Source: Seribacter sp963934295
GTDB lineage: Bacteria; Verrucomicrobiota; Verrucomicrobiia; Opitutales; Seribacteraceae
Reading direction: 5' to 3'
Length of the DNA stretch: 16,107 nucleotides
NCBI GenBank assembly: GCA_963934295.1
Contig: CAWVXY010000063.1
Coordinates: forward strand, 1-16,107
Shown here: in pieces, positions 1 through 8,236 of the stretch
Numbering within the stretch: the stretch's first letter is position 1
How the letters are laid out: each line of letters starts with the position of its first letter
Notes under the pieces: generated by a model
Told to the model about the DNA's origin: nothing
What the model saw: the letters and a program-made list of their open reading frames with translations, nothing else
The model's database searches: none
Position numbers and translations under genes: made by a program

Positions 1-1
1 T

Positions 2-667
2 GAAAACCAACCGAAAATGGAAGTTCCCGCACCCAACCTAAAGCCTCACCCGTGGCCTGCCTTAGCGGACCGACTGCCTTTCGACTCTCCTCACTACGCT
101 ACTCCTCGAGGTCCATCCAGTTCGGTAATGCCTGAACCGAATTCCCTTACTTTACATGGAGCTGAGTCTTTGGAATCTAATTTTGAACAGGCCATGTTGG
201 CAAGGCGCCTAACATCTCAAAATTTGACTGCCACCACCAAGATCTCCTTTAAGCCAGAAAATTTTCAGCAGATGGCGGGGTTGGCTGCGTACTATAATAC
301 CTATCTTTTTCACTACCTCTATTTATCCATGGACGAGGAAAAAGGTCTGTGCCTCCAGATTCATTCCTGCGACGACGGAAAATCAAACTTCCCACTCGGC
401 GGTGAAATCATACCTGTTTCGAATAATGAACTTTTTTTGCGGGCCTCCTTCAATGACAAACGCCTTCAATTCTACTATTCGCATTGCGGACAAGATTTCC
501 TTAAAATAGGACCGGTCTTAGACGCTTCGATTCTTTCCGATGACCACGGGGAACATTGGGGATTCACTGGAACTTTCGTCGCTTTGGCCTGCCAGGATCT
601 AACCGGAAAAAAACTTCCTGCCACATTCGAATTTCTCGAATTATGTAATAATCAAAAACCCGGGTAA
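2..667 (+). CDS. GH43 beta-xylosidase-type glycosidase, C-terminal domain (5' end outside window)
   Basis: This is the 3' part of a glycoside hydrolase family 43 gene. The reading frame is open to the window's left edge, so the Met at base 17 is probably internal and the gene begins upstream. The visible part matches the C-terminal concanavalin-like beta-sandwich of GH43 beta-xylosidases and arabinofuranosidases. Typical stretches are PNSLTLHGAESL near the start, the FEQAMLARRLT segment, the ENFQQMAGLAAYYNT segment, and the SCDDGK strand. The catalytic five-bladed propeller with its three acidic residues would lie upstream and cannot be seen. The family removes xylose or arabinose from the ends of xylo-oligosaccharides. 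The next gene, a GPH symporter, starts 2 bases after the stop, and GH43 plus GPH is a familiar pairing for import and intracellular cleavage of xylosides. Cytoplasmic location is inferred from this pairing, since the N-terminus is missing. Confidence 0.85.
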   Translation, partial: ENQPKMEVPAPNLKPHPWPALADRLPFDSPHYATPRGPSSSVMPEPNSLTLHGAESLESNFEQAMLARRLTSQNLTATTKISFKPENFQQMAGLAAYYNTYLFHYLYLSMDEEKGLCLQIHSCDDGKSNFPLGGEIIPVSNNELFLRASFNDKRLQFYYSHCGQDFLKIGPVLDASILSDDHGEHWGFTGTFVALACQDLTGKKLPATFEFLELCNNQKPG

Positions 668-669
668 AC

Positions 670-2016
670 ATGTCTGATACAAAACTTAAACCAATTGAGA
701 AAATAGGATATGGCTTGGGCGATTTCGGCTCCAATGTTGTATTTCAAACCATTCTAATCTTACTTCCCGCCTTCTACACGGATGTTTTTGGACTGGCTCC
801 GGCGGCAATGGGCACCATGTTTCTTGCCGTTCGTCTACTTGATACTGTGACCGATCCGATCATGGGAATGGTCGCTGATAACACCAATACGAAATGGGGA
901 AAATTCAGACCTTACCTTCTTTGGTTTGCCATACCATTTTCCGTGGTTTTCGTTTTCACATTTATTACTCCAGATTTTAGTGAAAATGGAAAACTTGCTT
1001 ATGCATACCTCACCTATGCGGCACTAATGGTTCTCTACACTGTAGTAAATATTCCTTACTGTGCATTGGGCGGTGTGATCACTTCGGATTCACAGGAGCG
1101 GGTTTCTGCAAATTCATATCGTTTCTTCATCGCCACTTCGGCAGGCGTTCTCATTTCTTATTTTGCACCTGATTTAATCGAATACTTTGGAAACGGAAAC
1201 GAGCAGGACGGATATCCTTATGCGATGTCGGTTTTTGGTGTACTTGCCATCCTCGCCTTTTTCGGCTGCTTTGCTCTGACCAAGGAAAGGGTCAAACAAG
1301 TCGCTCCCACAAAAGGTTCTCTGTCAGTAGACTTTAAAACTTTACTCAAAAACGACCAATGGCTGGTGGTGGCCCTTCTTTTCCTGGTGCTCTTGGTTCC
1401 GATTGTATTAAGGGGAGCCTCACAGGTTTATTATGTAAAATGGTTCATAGGGGACGCTGAACTGATTGCGGCCTTTCTGACCACCGGTACTTTTTGCCAA
1501 ATGATTGGTGCAGGCTTTGCCTCCAGCCTGACTAAAAAGCTGGGAAAAGTACCTGCATATATTCTGGTTCAAAGTATAATCGTCGTCGGCTCAATCGCTT
1601 TGTATTTCGTAAGTAGCTCGAATCTGTATGTAATATTCATTCTTTTCGGAGTGGTGAATTTCTTTGTCCAAATGGGGGCACCCATTCTTTTTACAATGGC
1701 TGCAGATACGGTCGAATATGGCGAACTCAAAACCGGCCGACGGGTAACTGGTCTGGTTTTTTCAGGTGCCCTCTTTGCTCTAAAATTAGGCGTGGCCGTG
1801 GGCGGCTGGCTTATCGGACTGATCCTTGCCTATTATGGATATGATGGAAAAGCGGAAGCCCAAAGCCCCGAGGCGATTCAGGGAATCGTTCTCTCCCTGA
1901 CTCTTTTTCCTGCTATCGGACATTTCCTTCTGATTCCCATCGTTTCTTTTTACAAACTCAATAAAAAGCGTTGCGATGAAATTCGGGCAGAACTCGATCA
2001 AAAAACAGACTCTTAA
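670..2016 (+). CDS. GPH-family (MFS) glycoside/pentoside:cation symporter
   Basis: This 448-residue inner-membrane transporter belongs to the glycoside-pentoside-hexuronide:cation symporter family (relatives of MelB, XylP and XynP). The length is typical, and about 12 hydrophobic segments can be traced. The diagnostic family features are the start EKIGYGLGDFGSN, the loop segment DTVTDPIMGMVADNTNTKWG followed by KFRPYLLW, and the late AADTVEYGELKTGRR segment in the central-to-C-terminal half. These proteins import mono- or oligosaccharides with Na+ or H+. The gene begins 2 bases after the GH43 stop and ends 6 bases before the giant multienzyme gene, so the three are almost certainly cotranscribed. 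The neighbours suggest xylo-oligosaccharides as cargo, but the exact sugar cannot be read from the sequence. No Shine-Dalgarno site precedes the ATG, so translation may be coupled to the upstream gene. Confidence 0.93.
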   Translation: MSDTKLKPIEKIGYGLGDFGSNVVFQTILILLPAFYTDVFGLAPAAMGTMFLAVRLLDTVTDPIMGMVADNTNTKWGKFRPYLLWFAIPFSVVFVFTFITPDFSENGKLAYAYLTYAALMVLYTVVNIPYCALGGVITSDSQERVSANSYRFFIATSAGVLISYFAPDLIEYFGNGNEQDGYPYAMSVFGVLAILAFFGCFALTKERVKQVAPTKGSLSVDFKTLLKNDQWLVVALLFLVLLVPIVLRGASQVYYVKWFIGDAELIAAFLTTGTFCQMIGAGFASSLTKKLGKVPAYILVQSIIVVGSIALYFVSSSNLYVIFILFGVVNFFVQMGAPILFTMAADTVEYGELKTGRRVTGLVFSGALFALKLGVAVGGWLIGLILAYYGYDGKAEAQSPEAIQGIVLSLTLFPAIGHFLLIPIVSFYKLNKKRCDEIRAELDQKTDS

Positions 2017-2022
2017 TCACCA

Positions 2023-5000
2023 ATGAAAAAATTAATTACCCTTCTTGCCCTCGTAGCTCTGTGGACTGATCTATTTTCAGACTCTTATTCAGCCCGTTTT
2101 TCTCCGCCTCCCGGGAAAATTCTCGTCTTCGCCGGGCAGGATAACAAATCAGTTGGCGGAACCGCAAAATATCGGGACGGCTATGTCGATAATATCGGAG
2201 TACCCGCAGGGATTACCCATTATGTTTATTTTGCCGAAGGCTGGACCAATAAATTTAATCGGACCTATGCGAAAGGGAAGGTGGATGGACTGAATGAGGA
2301 AACCGAATGGGCTGCGGGACCGATGAATCAGAAAGCTTATCTCGACTCACCGGTTCTCGACCGATGTGTGATGCATCTTTCCATTTCAATGGAGGGAAAT
2401 TCAGAAGACAAAGTTGCCGATGGTTCTTACGACCACCTCATTGATGAACTGGTTGACTTCGTACGGGATCATTCGGATCATCCATTCCTTATCCGCATAG
2501 GTTATGAATTTGATGGAAGTTGGAATGCGTATGATCCGCAAAACTTCAAGGCGGCATTTCGTAGAATTGTGGAAGCCCTCCAAAAAGCTAAACTCACAAA
2601 TTTTGCCACCGTGTATGCTTCCTCGAGTGGAGCAAAGCCCCAGCAGTTTATCGATTTCGATCCGGGAACCGAGTACTATGATTGGGTAGGATATTCCTGG
2701 TGGGGAGGAGACAGGGACGGACAGGCTGCTCTTGATTTCGCACGAAAGGTAAAGAAACCGATTTTTATTGCCGAGGCCACTCCCCGCGGAATTTTCTTTG
2801 ACAAAGACGATCATCAGGGAATCTGGGACTCTTGGTTTACGAAGTTTTTTAAACACATCGAAGACAACAAGGATGTGGTACGTGCCGTGTCCTACATCAA
2901 TGCGGATTGGGAATCTCAGGATATGTGGACAGGAGACGGTTGGGGCCAGACCCGCCTTGAAACGGCTCCTCTGCTTAAGTCAAAGTGGTTGGAAAAAATG
3001 GCTGAAAGCCAATTTATCAATGCATCCGACAAGCCTTTCGGCCTGATTGGGTTTCCGGCAGTAAAACCAAGAACCTTGCTAACCGGTTCCTACAAAGACC
3101 CCACACTCCCAGTGGAAAGTCGGGTCGAGGACCTGATCAAAAGAATGACCATTCAGGAAAAAGTAGCCCAACTCACCGGCTGGTGGGACCCGAACGAACA
3201 AAAACTTAGGGAAGATGGTAAGATATACGATTCAGCTTTCTATGCAAAACACTGCCCGCACGGCATCGGGCAACTCGGACCATTACACAACCTGACTGTG
3301 GAGGAAGATATCAAACAATACGCTGCGGTGCAGGAATATTTCAGAAAGGGGACTCGGTTGGGTATACCTGCGATTCAACACGACGAAGCAGCCCATGGCT
3401 TCATGCGTTTCGAAGCGAATTCCTTCCCCTCCCCAATCGGACTCTCCTGCACATGGAATCCCGGATTACTTGAAAAGATTTATGATCAGGCAGCCCACGA
3501 GGCAAGGTCGCGCGGAGTGTCTCACATTCTTTCCCCCATTGTGGATGTAGCCCGCGACTTGCGATGGGGTCGGGTCGATGAAACTCTGGGAGAAGACCCG
3601 TTTCTGGTTGGCCGGTTAGGTGAAGCGATGGTTTGCGGACTACAGGGTTCCTCAAACGGAGAAATCGACTCCGACCATGTTGCCGCCACTCTTAAGCATT
3701 TCGTGGGTTATGCCGGAACCGAAGGAGGACGAAATCGATCGCCCTACCCCTACGGCCCACGTTACCTGCTGGACCATGAAATCGCCCCTTTTCGACATGT
3801 GATTCATTCCGCCCGTCCCGCTTCGGTGATGGCTGCATTCAACGAGGTGGATGGTCTGCCCTGCCATATAAACCCATGGATTCTGACTGATGTTCTCCGT
3901 AATCGGATCGGATTTAAAGGACTCATTATCGGAGACTATCAGGGAATCGACTTGGTCCGCCAATATCAAAGAATTGGAAACTCGAATGCAGATGCCGCCC
4001 GAATGGCACTCAATGCCGGCCTTCAACTTGAACTTCCCAACAACTTTGGATTCCAACACCTTCCACAACTTGTTCAGCAGGGAAAAATCAATCTTTCCAA
4101 AGTGGACGAAGCGGTTCGGGCAGTCCTGTCCTTAAAGTTCCGCCTCGGTCTTTTTGAGGCACCCTTCAATCTGAATCGGGAAAAAGCTCTTTCTCATTCC
4201 CGCTCTAAGAAAGCACTTGAACTGAGCCGGGAAGCTGCCAGACAATCAATCGTTTTACTCCGAAACGACCAGGGTTTACTTCCATTAAAGAAAAGTGACC
4301 GGCATACAATTGCCGTTATTGGACCCAATGCCAAAGTATGCAGACTGGGAAATTACTCAGGACGCCCACTCAAAACCGTTTCAATTTTTGAGGGAATCCA
4401 AAACTTGGTTGGTGATCAGGCCAAAGTTCTCTTTGCGGAGGGATGCAAAGTCGCTCATAACGACACCGGCGATTCCTATTCCAATTGGCGCTATGTGAAC
4501 GAAGTTGAGTATGCAACGGTCGAGGACAACCGCCAACTTATCTCTGAGGCGGCTCAAGTAGCTGCGGAGGCAGATATTGTCATTTTAGCCATCGGAGAAA
4601 GTGTTCTGCTCAACCGGGAAGCTTGGGGTGGTAATCATGTTGGAGACCGTTCCACGCTTGATCTGACTGAAGCCCAAAAAGCCCTGGCTCGAGCAGTCCT
4701 TAAAACTGGCAAACCGGTCATCGCTTTTCTGAATCACAGCAAACCGGTTACGCTTGGCGGTCTCAGTGACCAATTTTCTGCGATCCTTGCGGCTCATTAC
4801 GCGGGACAGGAAACTGGAACTGCTGCCGCCGAAATTATTTTTGGTGTGACCAACCCGTCGGGAAAATTGACCCTCAGTTGGCCAAGGTCTGTTTCACAAA
4901 TCCCCTGTCATTACAGCCAACATCGAAGTGCTTTGGTTTTCGACTATTTAGACGCACCCAAGGGAGCGGAATACCCATTTGGACACGGATTATCTTACAC

Positions 5001-8000
5001 TTCATTCGAGTATGAAAAAGTCTCCCTCTCCGCCTCCAGTATTCGGCCCGGCCAATCCATACAGGTCCAATTCGATTTGACCAATTCCGGAAAACGAAAG
5101 GGAACCGAAATAGTTCAGTTATATGTTGCGGGGGAATCCTATGAAATTGCCCGGCCTTCCATCGAACTCAAAGCATTTTCCCGAGTTTCTCTCGATCCCG
5201 GAGAAACCCGTCGGGTCAGCCTCGACTTGAACGCGGACGATCTTCATTTCCATGATTCCACACTGAAACGCGTTCTGCCAGCGGGTAAATATTTAGTAAG
5301 TGTTGGAGGTTCCTCAGCTAAACGGTCCCAAGACATTCCTCTTACCACCATAGCAGAGAGAGTTTCCTCCGGTCCGGTTCGGGTTGTTCAATCCGAAGGT
5401 CCACTGTATGCCGAAAAACCAAAACCATCCGCAAGCACACCTAATGTTCTTTTTATTGCAATTGACGATCTCAGACCGGAGCTTGGCTCATATGGTTCGA
5501 AAGTAAAAACACCTCACATGGACCGCCTCGCTTCCAGTGGTACTTTGTTCCGACGGGCCTATTGTCAGCAAGCGGTATGCGGAGCATCTCGCTTGTCCAT
5601 TATGGGTGGACTCTATCCCACACTGACCGAGGAACAAACCTTTCATGTGGATGGTTGGAGAAAACGACATCCCGACCTCAAAACACTTAACCAGCATTTT
5701 ACCGAGCAGGGATTCAATACCATCGGATTGGGTAAAATTTACCACGGAAATAATGGCCCCGGAGTTGATCCCAAAAACTGGACACAATGGGTAACAGTGA
5801 AAGGAGCTCCTCATTACGCCAAAAAAGAAAATATCGATATCTTAAATAAAGCACTGGCCGAAATCCAACCAGGGCATAATCATAATCCGCCCAAAGGACC
5901 TTTAACCGAAAGTGCCGATGTGCATGACGACACTTACACAGACGGAAAAACGACCGCAAAAACAGTCGAGCTCTTAAAAGATCTTGGTAAAAATAAAGGA
6001 CAACCCTTTTTCCTCGCAGTCGGCCTGACCAAGCCTCACCTCCCTTTCGTCGCTCCTAAAAAGTATTGGGATCTATACCAACGAAATGATTTCTCCATGC
6101 CATCCAATAAAGCCATTCCACCGGGATATCCGATTTACGCCGCCAATCCACGGGCTGCGGAGATGCAAAGATATTCGGATTATGAGGGAGCAAGTCCAAA
6201 GGATTTCCCGGAGGAAACCAACCGGCGTTTACTGCACGGCTATGCGGCCGCCACCAGTTATGCTGACGCCTGTGTCGGCCGTATTCTTGATGCACTGGAC
6301 AAAAACGGACATGCTGAAAATACCGTGGTCGTTCTCTGGGGTGATCATGGATGGAAACTGGGAGATCATTCGAGCTGGTGTAAACATACAAACTTTGAGT
6401 GTGACACTCGTGTGCCACTAATTGTCAGGGATCCCCGTCTAAAAGGTGGGCAAAAAACCAACCGTCTGGTTGAATTGATTGACTTGTACCCGACCCTTTG
6501 CGAACTGACTGGTATCTCCATTCCCCAACACTGTCAGGGAAGAAGCTTTAAAAATCTACTCTCCGATCCCGAATCCGGTCATCGGTTGGACGCATACAGT
6601 TCCTACCCGGCGTTAAAGAATATTGGGCACAGCATTCATTTAAAAAACTACCGTTACACCGAGTGGAGGAATCAAGAGAACAAAACTGTTGCCAAAGTTC
6701 TAACTGACCTGCAGGCAGACCCTGGTGAGGTCACCAATTGCATAGACGATCCAAATTATGCCGATAATCTGGCCTATGCACAGGAAAGGCTCGATCTTCG
6801 CATCAATCAGTCATGTAAACCAAATCCACCCAGCGAACCACAACCGGCACAAAAACAAGTTATCCAAATCGATCCTTCTCCTGAAAACCTAAGACAGTCA
6901 ATTGACGGATTTGGTGGCTCGATCGCTTTCTGGGGTATCCGGGCCGATGATGAGGCCCTAAAATGTGCATTCAGCGAATTGAAAACTACGATTCTTCGGG
7001 CTCAGGGAGAGGTTTCAAAAAAAGGAATTATTGATCATAACCGCGAAATTCTCCAACGGGCTATGAAACTAAATCCCGATCTCGAAGTACTGCTCACTTT
7101 CTGGCAACCCCGTTCGTCCACCCTTCTCAAGACTGAAGACTGGCTTGATGAAATCAAAACCGAAGAGGGAAAGGATGAACAATACTTTCTCAAACCTGAA
7201 ATGGAGGATAAGTGGGCGGAAGAAATTGTCCACCGGGTCCAACAATACTTAGACTGGGGAATTAATGTGACCAACTTGGGGGTTCAGAATGAAACCAATT
7301 ATTCCCACATCGGCACCCAGACTTGTATATGGGATCCAATAAAGCTGAGAAACTTTATAGAAAATATATTAAAACCAAAGCTGGATAAGGCAGGGCTTGA
7401 TGTGCTCATCACCGCACCCGATCTTGCCTTTGTTGGCTATAAAGGGAGCGAACTCGAACGCTTTCTACCCACCATACGAAGTAAGGAGGTCGACTTGGTG
7501 GCCTATCATATGTACGACAGCTTTCAGGAGGGCAGTGACGGCAGTCTTGAAATCCTCCGGGAAAACAGTCGCCAAATCGGAAGAATTCGAAAGGAAAATT
7601 TCCCTCGTAAGAAATTTTGGATGACTGAAACCACAGGTGCCCAATGGAATAATGATGTCTGGCACACTTATGGATGGTTCAAACAGGCTACGGAATTTGA
7701 TAAAGCCATCCTCGCCGCTCAATACATGCATATGACTTTTGCCCAAGCCGAAGCCAATGCATTCTTATGGTGGGGATTAGTTTATTCCCTCGCACCGGAC
7801 AGTGTAACCGAACCGAACACCCGGGAAAAACACCGGGACGAAGGCCTGGTCTTAGTGGAGGAAAAAGGAGGAGCAGGGGGCTTCCAAAAGTTCATCGAAA
7901 AAACCAAAAAGTTTTACTTCTTTAAACAGTACGCAAATTTTATCTGGAAGGGATCCAAGCGCATTGAAATAAAATCCCCGACTCCCCTTGAAGTAAGCGC

Positions 8001-8202
8001 TTACCAAACCTATGACAAATCAAGAATCGTGGTGATTGCACTCAACCCATCTGATACAGTACAGGCAGTCGACCTTAACCTTCCGGAGGGTATGGATTTC
8101 AAAAGGGCCTTTCAAACAGATCGAAAATTGAATTGTGAACCGGTACCTCACTCTAGTCCGCTACCAGCTAAATCGATTCGGACTTACATCTACTCTCGCT
8201 GA
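2023..8202 (+). CDS. Giant secreted multienzyme: GH26-like / GH3 / S1 sulfatase / GH30 fusion
   Basis: A single uninterrupted frame encodes 2059 residues (about 230 kDa). A Sec signal peptide (basic MKK, then a hydrophobic stretch, cleavage probably near residues 19-25) is followed by four enzyme domains. They are GH26-like (about 28-340), GH3 with its fibronectin-like tail (about 357-1107), sulfatase (about 1139-1600) and GH30 (about 1614-2059). Short linkers rich in Pro, Lys and Ser separate the last three (around 1128-1138 and 1601-1613). Only the first domain has a signal peptide, as expected for a true fusion rather than misread separate genes. The expected catalytic residues are present in every domain, so none looks decayed. 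It likely acts in the periplasm or outside the cell on a sulfated, xylan-like glycan; the substrate is inferred. It starts 6 bases after the transporter gene without a recognisable Shine-Dalgarno site. The domains are described separately below. Confidence 0.9.
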   Translation: MKKLITLLALVALWTDLFSDSYSARFSPPPGKILVFAGQDNKSVGGTAKYRDGYVDNIGVPAGITHYVYFAEGWTNKFNRTYAKGKVDGLNEETEWAAGPMNQKAYLDSPVLDRCVMHLSISMEGNSEDKVADGSYDHLIDELVDFVRDHSDHPFLIRIGYEFDGSWNAYDPQNFKAAFRRIVEALQKAKLTNFATVYASSSGAKPQQFIDFDPGTEYYDWVGYSWWGGDRDGQAALDFARKVKKPIFIAEATPRGIFFDKDDHQGIWDSWFTKFFKHIEDNKDVVRAVSYINADWESQDMWTGDGWGQTRLETAPLLKSKWLEKMAESQFINASDKPFGLIGFPAVKPRTLLTGSYKDPTLPVESRVEDLIKRMTIQEKVAQLTGWWDPNEQKLREDGKIYDSAFYAKHCPHGIGQLGPLHNLTVEEDIKQYAAVQEYFRKGTRLGIPAIQHDEAAHGFMRFEANSFPSPIGLSCTWNPGLLEKIYDQAAHEARSRGVSHILSPIVDVARDLRWGRVDETLGEDPFLVGRLGEAMVCGLQGSSNGEIDSDHVAATLKHFVGYAGTEGGRNRSPYPYGPRYLLDHEIAPFRHVIHSARPASVMAAFNEVDGLPCHINPWILTDVLRNRIGFKGLIIGDYQGIDLVRQYQRIGNSNADAARMALNAGLQLELPNNFGFQHLPQLVQQGKINLSKVDEAVRAVLSLKFRLGLFEAPFNLNREKALSHSRSKKALELSREAARQSIVLLRNDQGLLPLKKSDRHTIAVIGPNAKVCRLGNYSGRPLKTVSIFEGIQNLVGDQAKVLFAEGCKVAHNDTGDSYSNWRYVNEVEYATVEDNRQLISEAAQVAAEADIVILAIGESVLLNREAWGGNHVGDRSTLDLTEAQKALARAVLKTGKPVIAFLNHSKPVTLGGLSDQFSAILAAHYAGQETGTAAAEIIFGVTNPSGKLTLSWPRSVSQIPCHYSQHRSALVFDYLDAPKGAEYPFGHGLSYTSFEYEKVSLSASSIRPGQSIQVQFDLTNSGKRKGTEIVQLYVAGESYEIARPSIELKAFSRVSLDPGETRRVSLDLNADDLHFHDSTLKRVLPAGKYLVSVGGSSAKRSQDIPLTTIAERVSSGPVRVVQSEGPLYAEKPKPSASTPNVLFIAIDDLRPELGSYGSKVKTPHMDRLASSGTLFRRAYCQQAVCGASRLSIMGGLYPTLTEEQTFHVDGWRKRHPDLKTLNQHFTEQGFNTIGLGKIYHGNNGPGVDPKNWTQWVTVKGAPHYAKKENIDILNKALAEIQPGHNHNPPKGPLTESADVHDDTYTDGKTTAKTVELLKDLGKNKGQPFFLAVGLTKPHLPFVAPKKYWDLYQRNDFSMPSNKAIPPGYPIYAANPRAAEMQRYSDYEGASPKDFPEETNRRLLHGYAAATSYADACVGRILDALDKNGHAENTVVVLWGDHGWKLGDHSSWCKHTNFECDTRVPLIVRDPRLKGGQKTNRLVELIDLYPTLCELTGISIPQHCQGRSFKNLLSDPESGHRLDAYSSYPALKNIGHSIHLKNYRYTEWRNQENKTVAKVLTDLQADPGEVTNCIDDPNYADNLAYAQERLDLRINQSCKPNPPSEPQPAQKQVIQIDPSPENLRQSIDGFGGSIAFWGIRADDEALKCAFSELKTTILRAQGEVSKKGIIDHNREILQRAMKLNPDLEVLLTFWQPRSSTLLKTEDWLDEIKTEEGKDEQYFLKPEMEDKWAEEIVHRVQQYLDWGINVTNLGVQNETNYSHIGTQTCIWDPIKLRNFIENILKPKLDKAGLDVLITAPDLAFVGYKGSELERFLPTIRSKEVDLVAYHMYDSFQEGSDGSLEILRENSRQIGRIRKENFPRKKFWMTETTGAQWNNDVWHTYGWFKQATEFDKAILAAQYMHMTFAQAEANAFLWWGLVYSLAPDSVTEPNTREKHRDEGLVLVEEKGGAGGFQKFIEKTKKFYFFKQYANFIWKGSKRIEIKSPTPLEVSAYQTYDKSRIVVIALNPSDTVQAVDLNLPEGMDFKRAFQTDRKLNCEPVPHSSPLPAKSIRTYIYSR
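2104..3042 (+). other. Domain 1 of the multienzyme: GH26-like endo-hydrolase (beta-1,3-xylanase-like)
   Basis: Residues about 28-340 of the 2059-residue protein form a TIM-barrel hydrolase of clan GH-A type. The segment RIGYEFDGSWN carries the probable acid/base Glu162, and KKPIFIAEATP carries the probable nucleophile Glu251. Their spacing fits strands 4 and 7 of the barrel. The opening GKILVFAGQDN and the YYDWVGYSWWG strand resemble the beta-1,3-xylanase branch of GH26 as I remember it. Classical GH26 mannanases instead have a His directly before the acid/base Glu, and here that position is Tyr161. Endo-cleavage of a beta-xylan is the preferred reading. A divergent mannanase or an uncharacterised GH26 subgroup remains possible. 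Confidence 0.7.
3091..5343 (+). other. Domain 2 of the multienzyme: GH3 exo-glycosidase with fibronectin III-like tail
   Basis: Residues about 357-1107 form a complete three-part GH3 enzyme. The N-terminal barrel opens with YKDPTLPVESRVEDLIKRMT and contains LRWGRVDETLGEDP, the LKHFVGYAGTEGGRNRSPY segment, and IIGDYQGID with the probable nucleophile Asp638. The alpha/beta sandwich begins near SIVLLRNDQGLLPL. It contains GESVLLNREAWGG, where Glu866 is the likely acid/base, followed by GDRSTLDL. The fibronectin type III-like domain follows PFGHGLSYTSFEY near residue 987. The layout matches bacterial GH3 beta-glucosidases and beta-xylosidases of the BglX/Xyl3 kind, which release single sugars from the non-reducing end. 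Xylose specificity is inferred from the neighbouring GH43, GPH, GH26 and GH30. Confidence 0.9.
5437..6822 (+). other. Domain 3 of the multienzyme: S1 sulfatase (iduronate-2-sulfatase-like)
   Basis: Residues about 1139-1600 form a formylglycine-dependent sulfatase. The metal-binding start is NVLFIAIDDLRPELG (Asp1148, Asp1149). The modified Cys is Cys1186 in the motif CGASR (1186-1190), a C-x-A-x-R variant of the usual C-x-P-x-R. A second metal site is WGDHGWKLGDH (Asp1441, His1442), followed by the typical ELIDLYPTLCELTG. The overall pattern, including the GLGKIYH segment and the TKPHLPF strand, matches the iduronate-2-sulfatase-like group. The Thr-Gly that normally follows the core motif is Gly1195-Gly1196 here. 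The Cys must be oxidised by a formylglycine-generating enzyme encoded elsewhere. It is closely related to the stand-alone sulfatase at 12864-14249. Confidence 0.92.
6862..8199 (+). other. Domain 4 of the multienzyme: GH30 hydrolase
   Basis: Residues about 1614-2059 resemble a GH30 clan-A barrel with its side beta-domain. The start SIDGFGGSIAFWG matches the typical G-F-G-G/A-S opening of the family. GVQNETNY holds the probable acid/base Glu1757, and FWMTETTG holds the probable nucleophile Glu1869. The C-terminal part (from about FYFFKQYANFIWKGSKRIE) looks like the family's beta-sandwich, ending with KSIRTYIYSR. GH30 contains endo-xylanases, glucuronoxylanases, beta-xylosidases and beta-1,6-glucanases. 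The subfamily cannot be fixed by eye. With the surrounding genes, xylanase or xylosidase action is the most likely. The region between the first strand and the acid/base is fairly short for GH30, so this may be a divergent subgroup. Confidence 0.8.
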
Positions 8203-8236
8203 AAAAAAGGAGTTGAATTAAAACGGATTATTCAGA

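Noticed and set aside
17..19. ATG at base 17 as the true start of a small 216-residue protein
   Set aside because: The frame is open to the left edge and the product begins inside the GH43 C-terminal region, so the gene is cut by the window rather than short.
3652..4068. 138-codon open frame on the minus strand inside the GH3 domain
   Set aside because: It lies antisense to a strongly conserved GH3 segment, has no recognisable domain or ribosome site, and is explained as a shadow of the coding strand.
5344..5436. Hidden gene boundary between the GH3 and sulfatase domains
   Set aside because: There is no stop codon, ribosome site or signal peptide before the sulfatase domain, and the intervening residues look like a Pro/Lys/Ser linker.
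5488..5959. Overlapping minus-strand open frames inside the sulfatase domain
   Set aside because: The plus-strand frame carries the sulfatase motifs throughout; the antisense translations look like random, Cys- and Arg-rich sequence.
8203..8236. Bidirectional terminator between the convergent genes
   Set aside because: The 34-base gap has A and T runs but no convincing hairpin stem.
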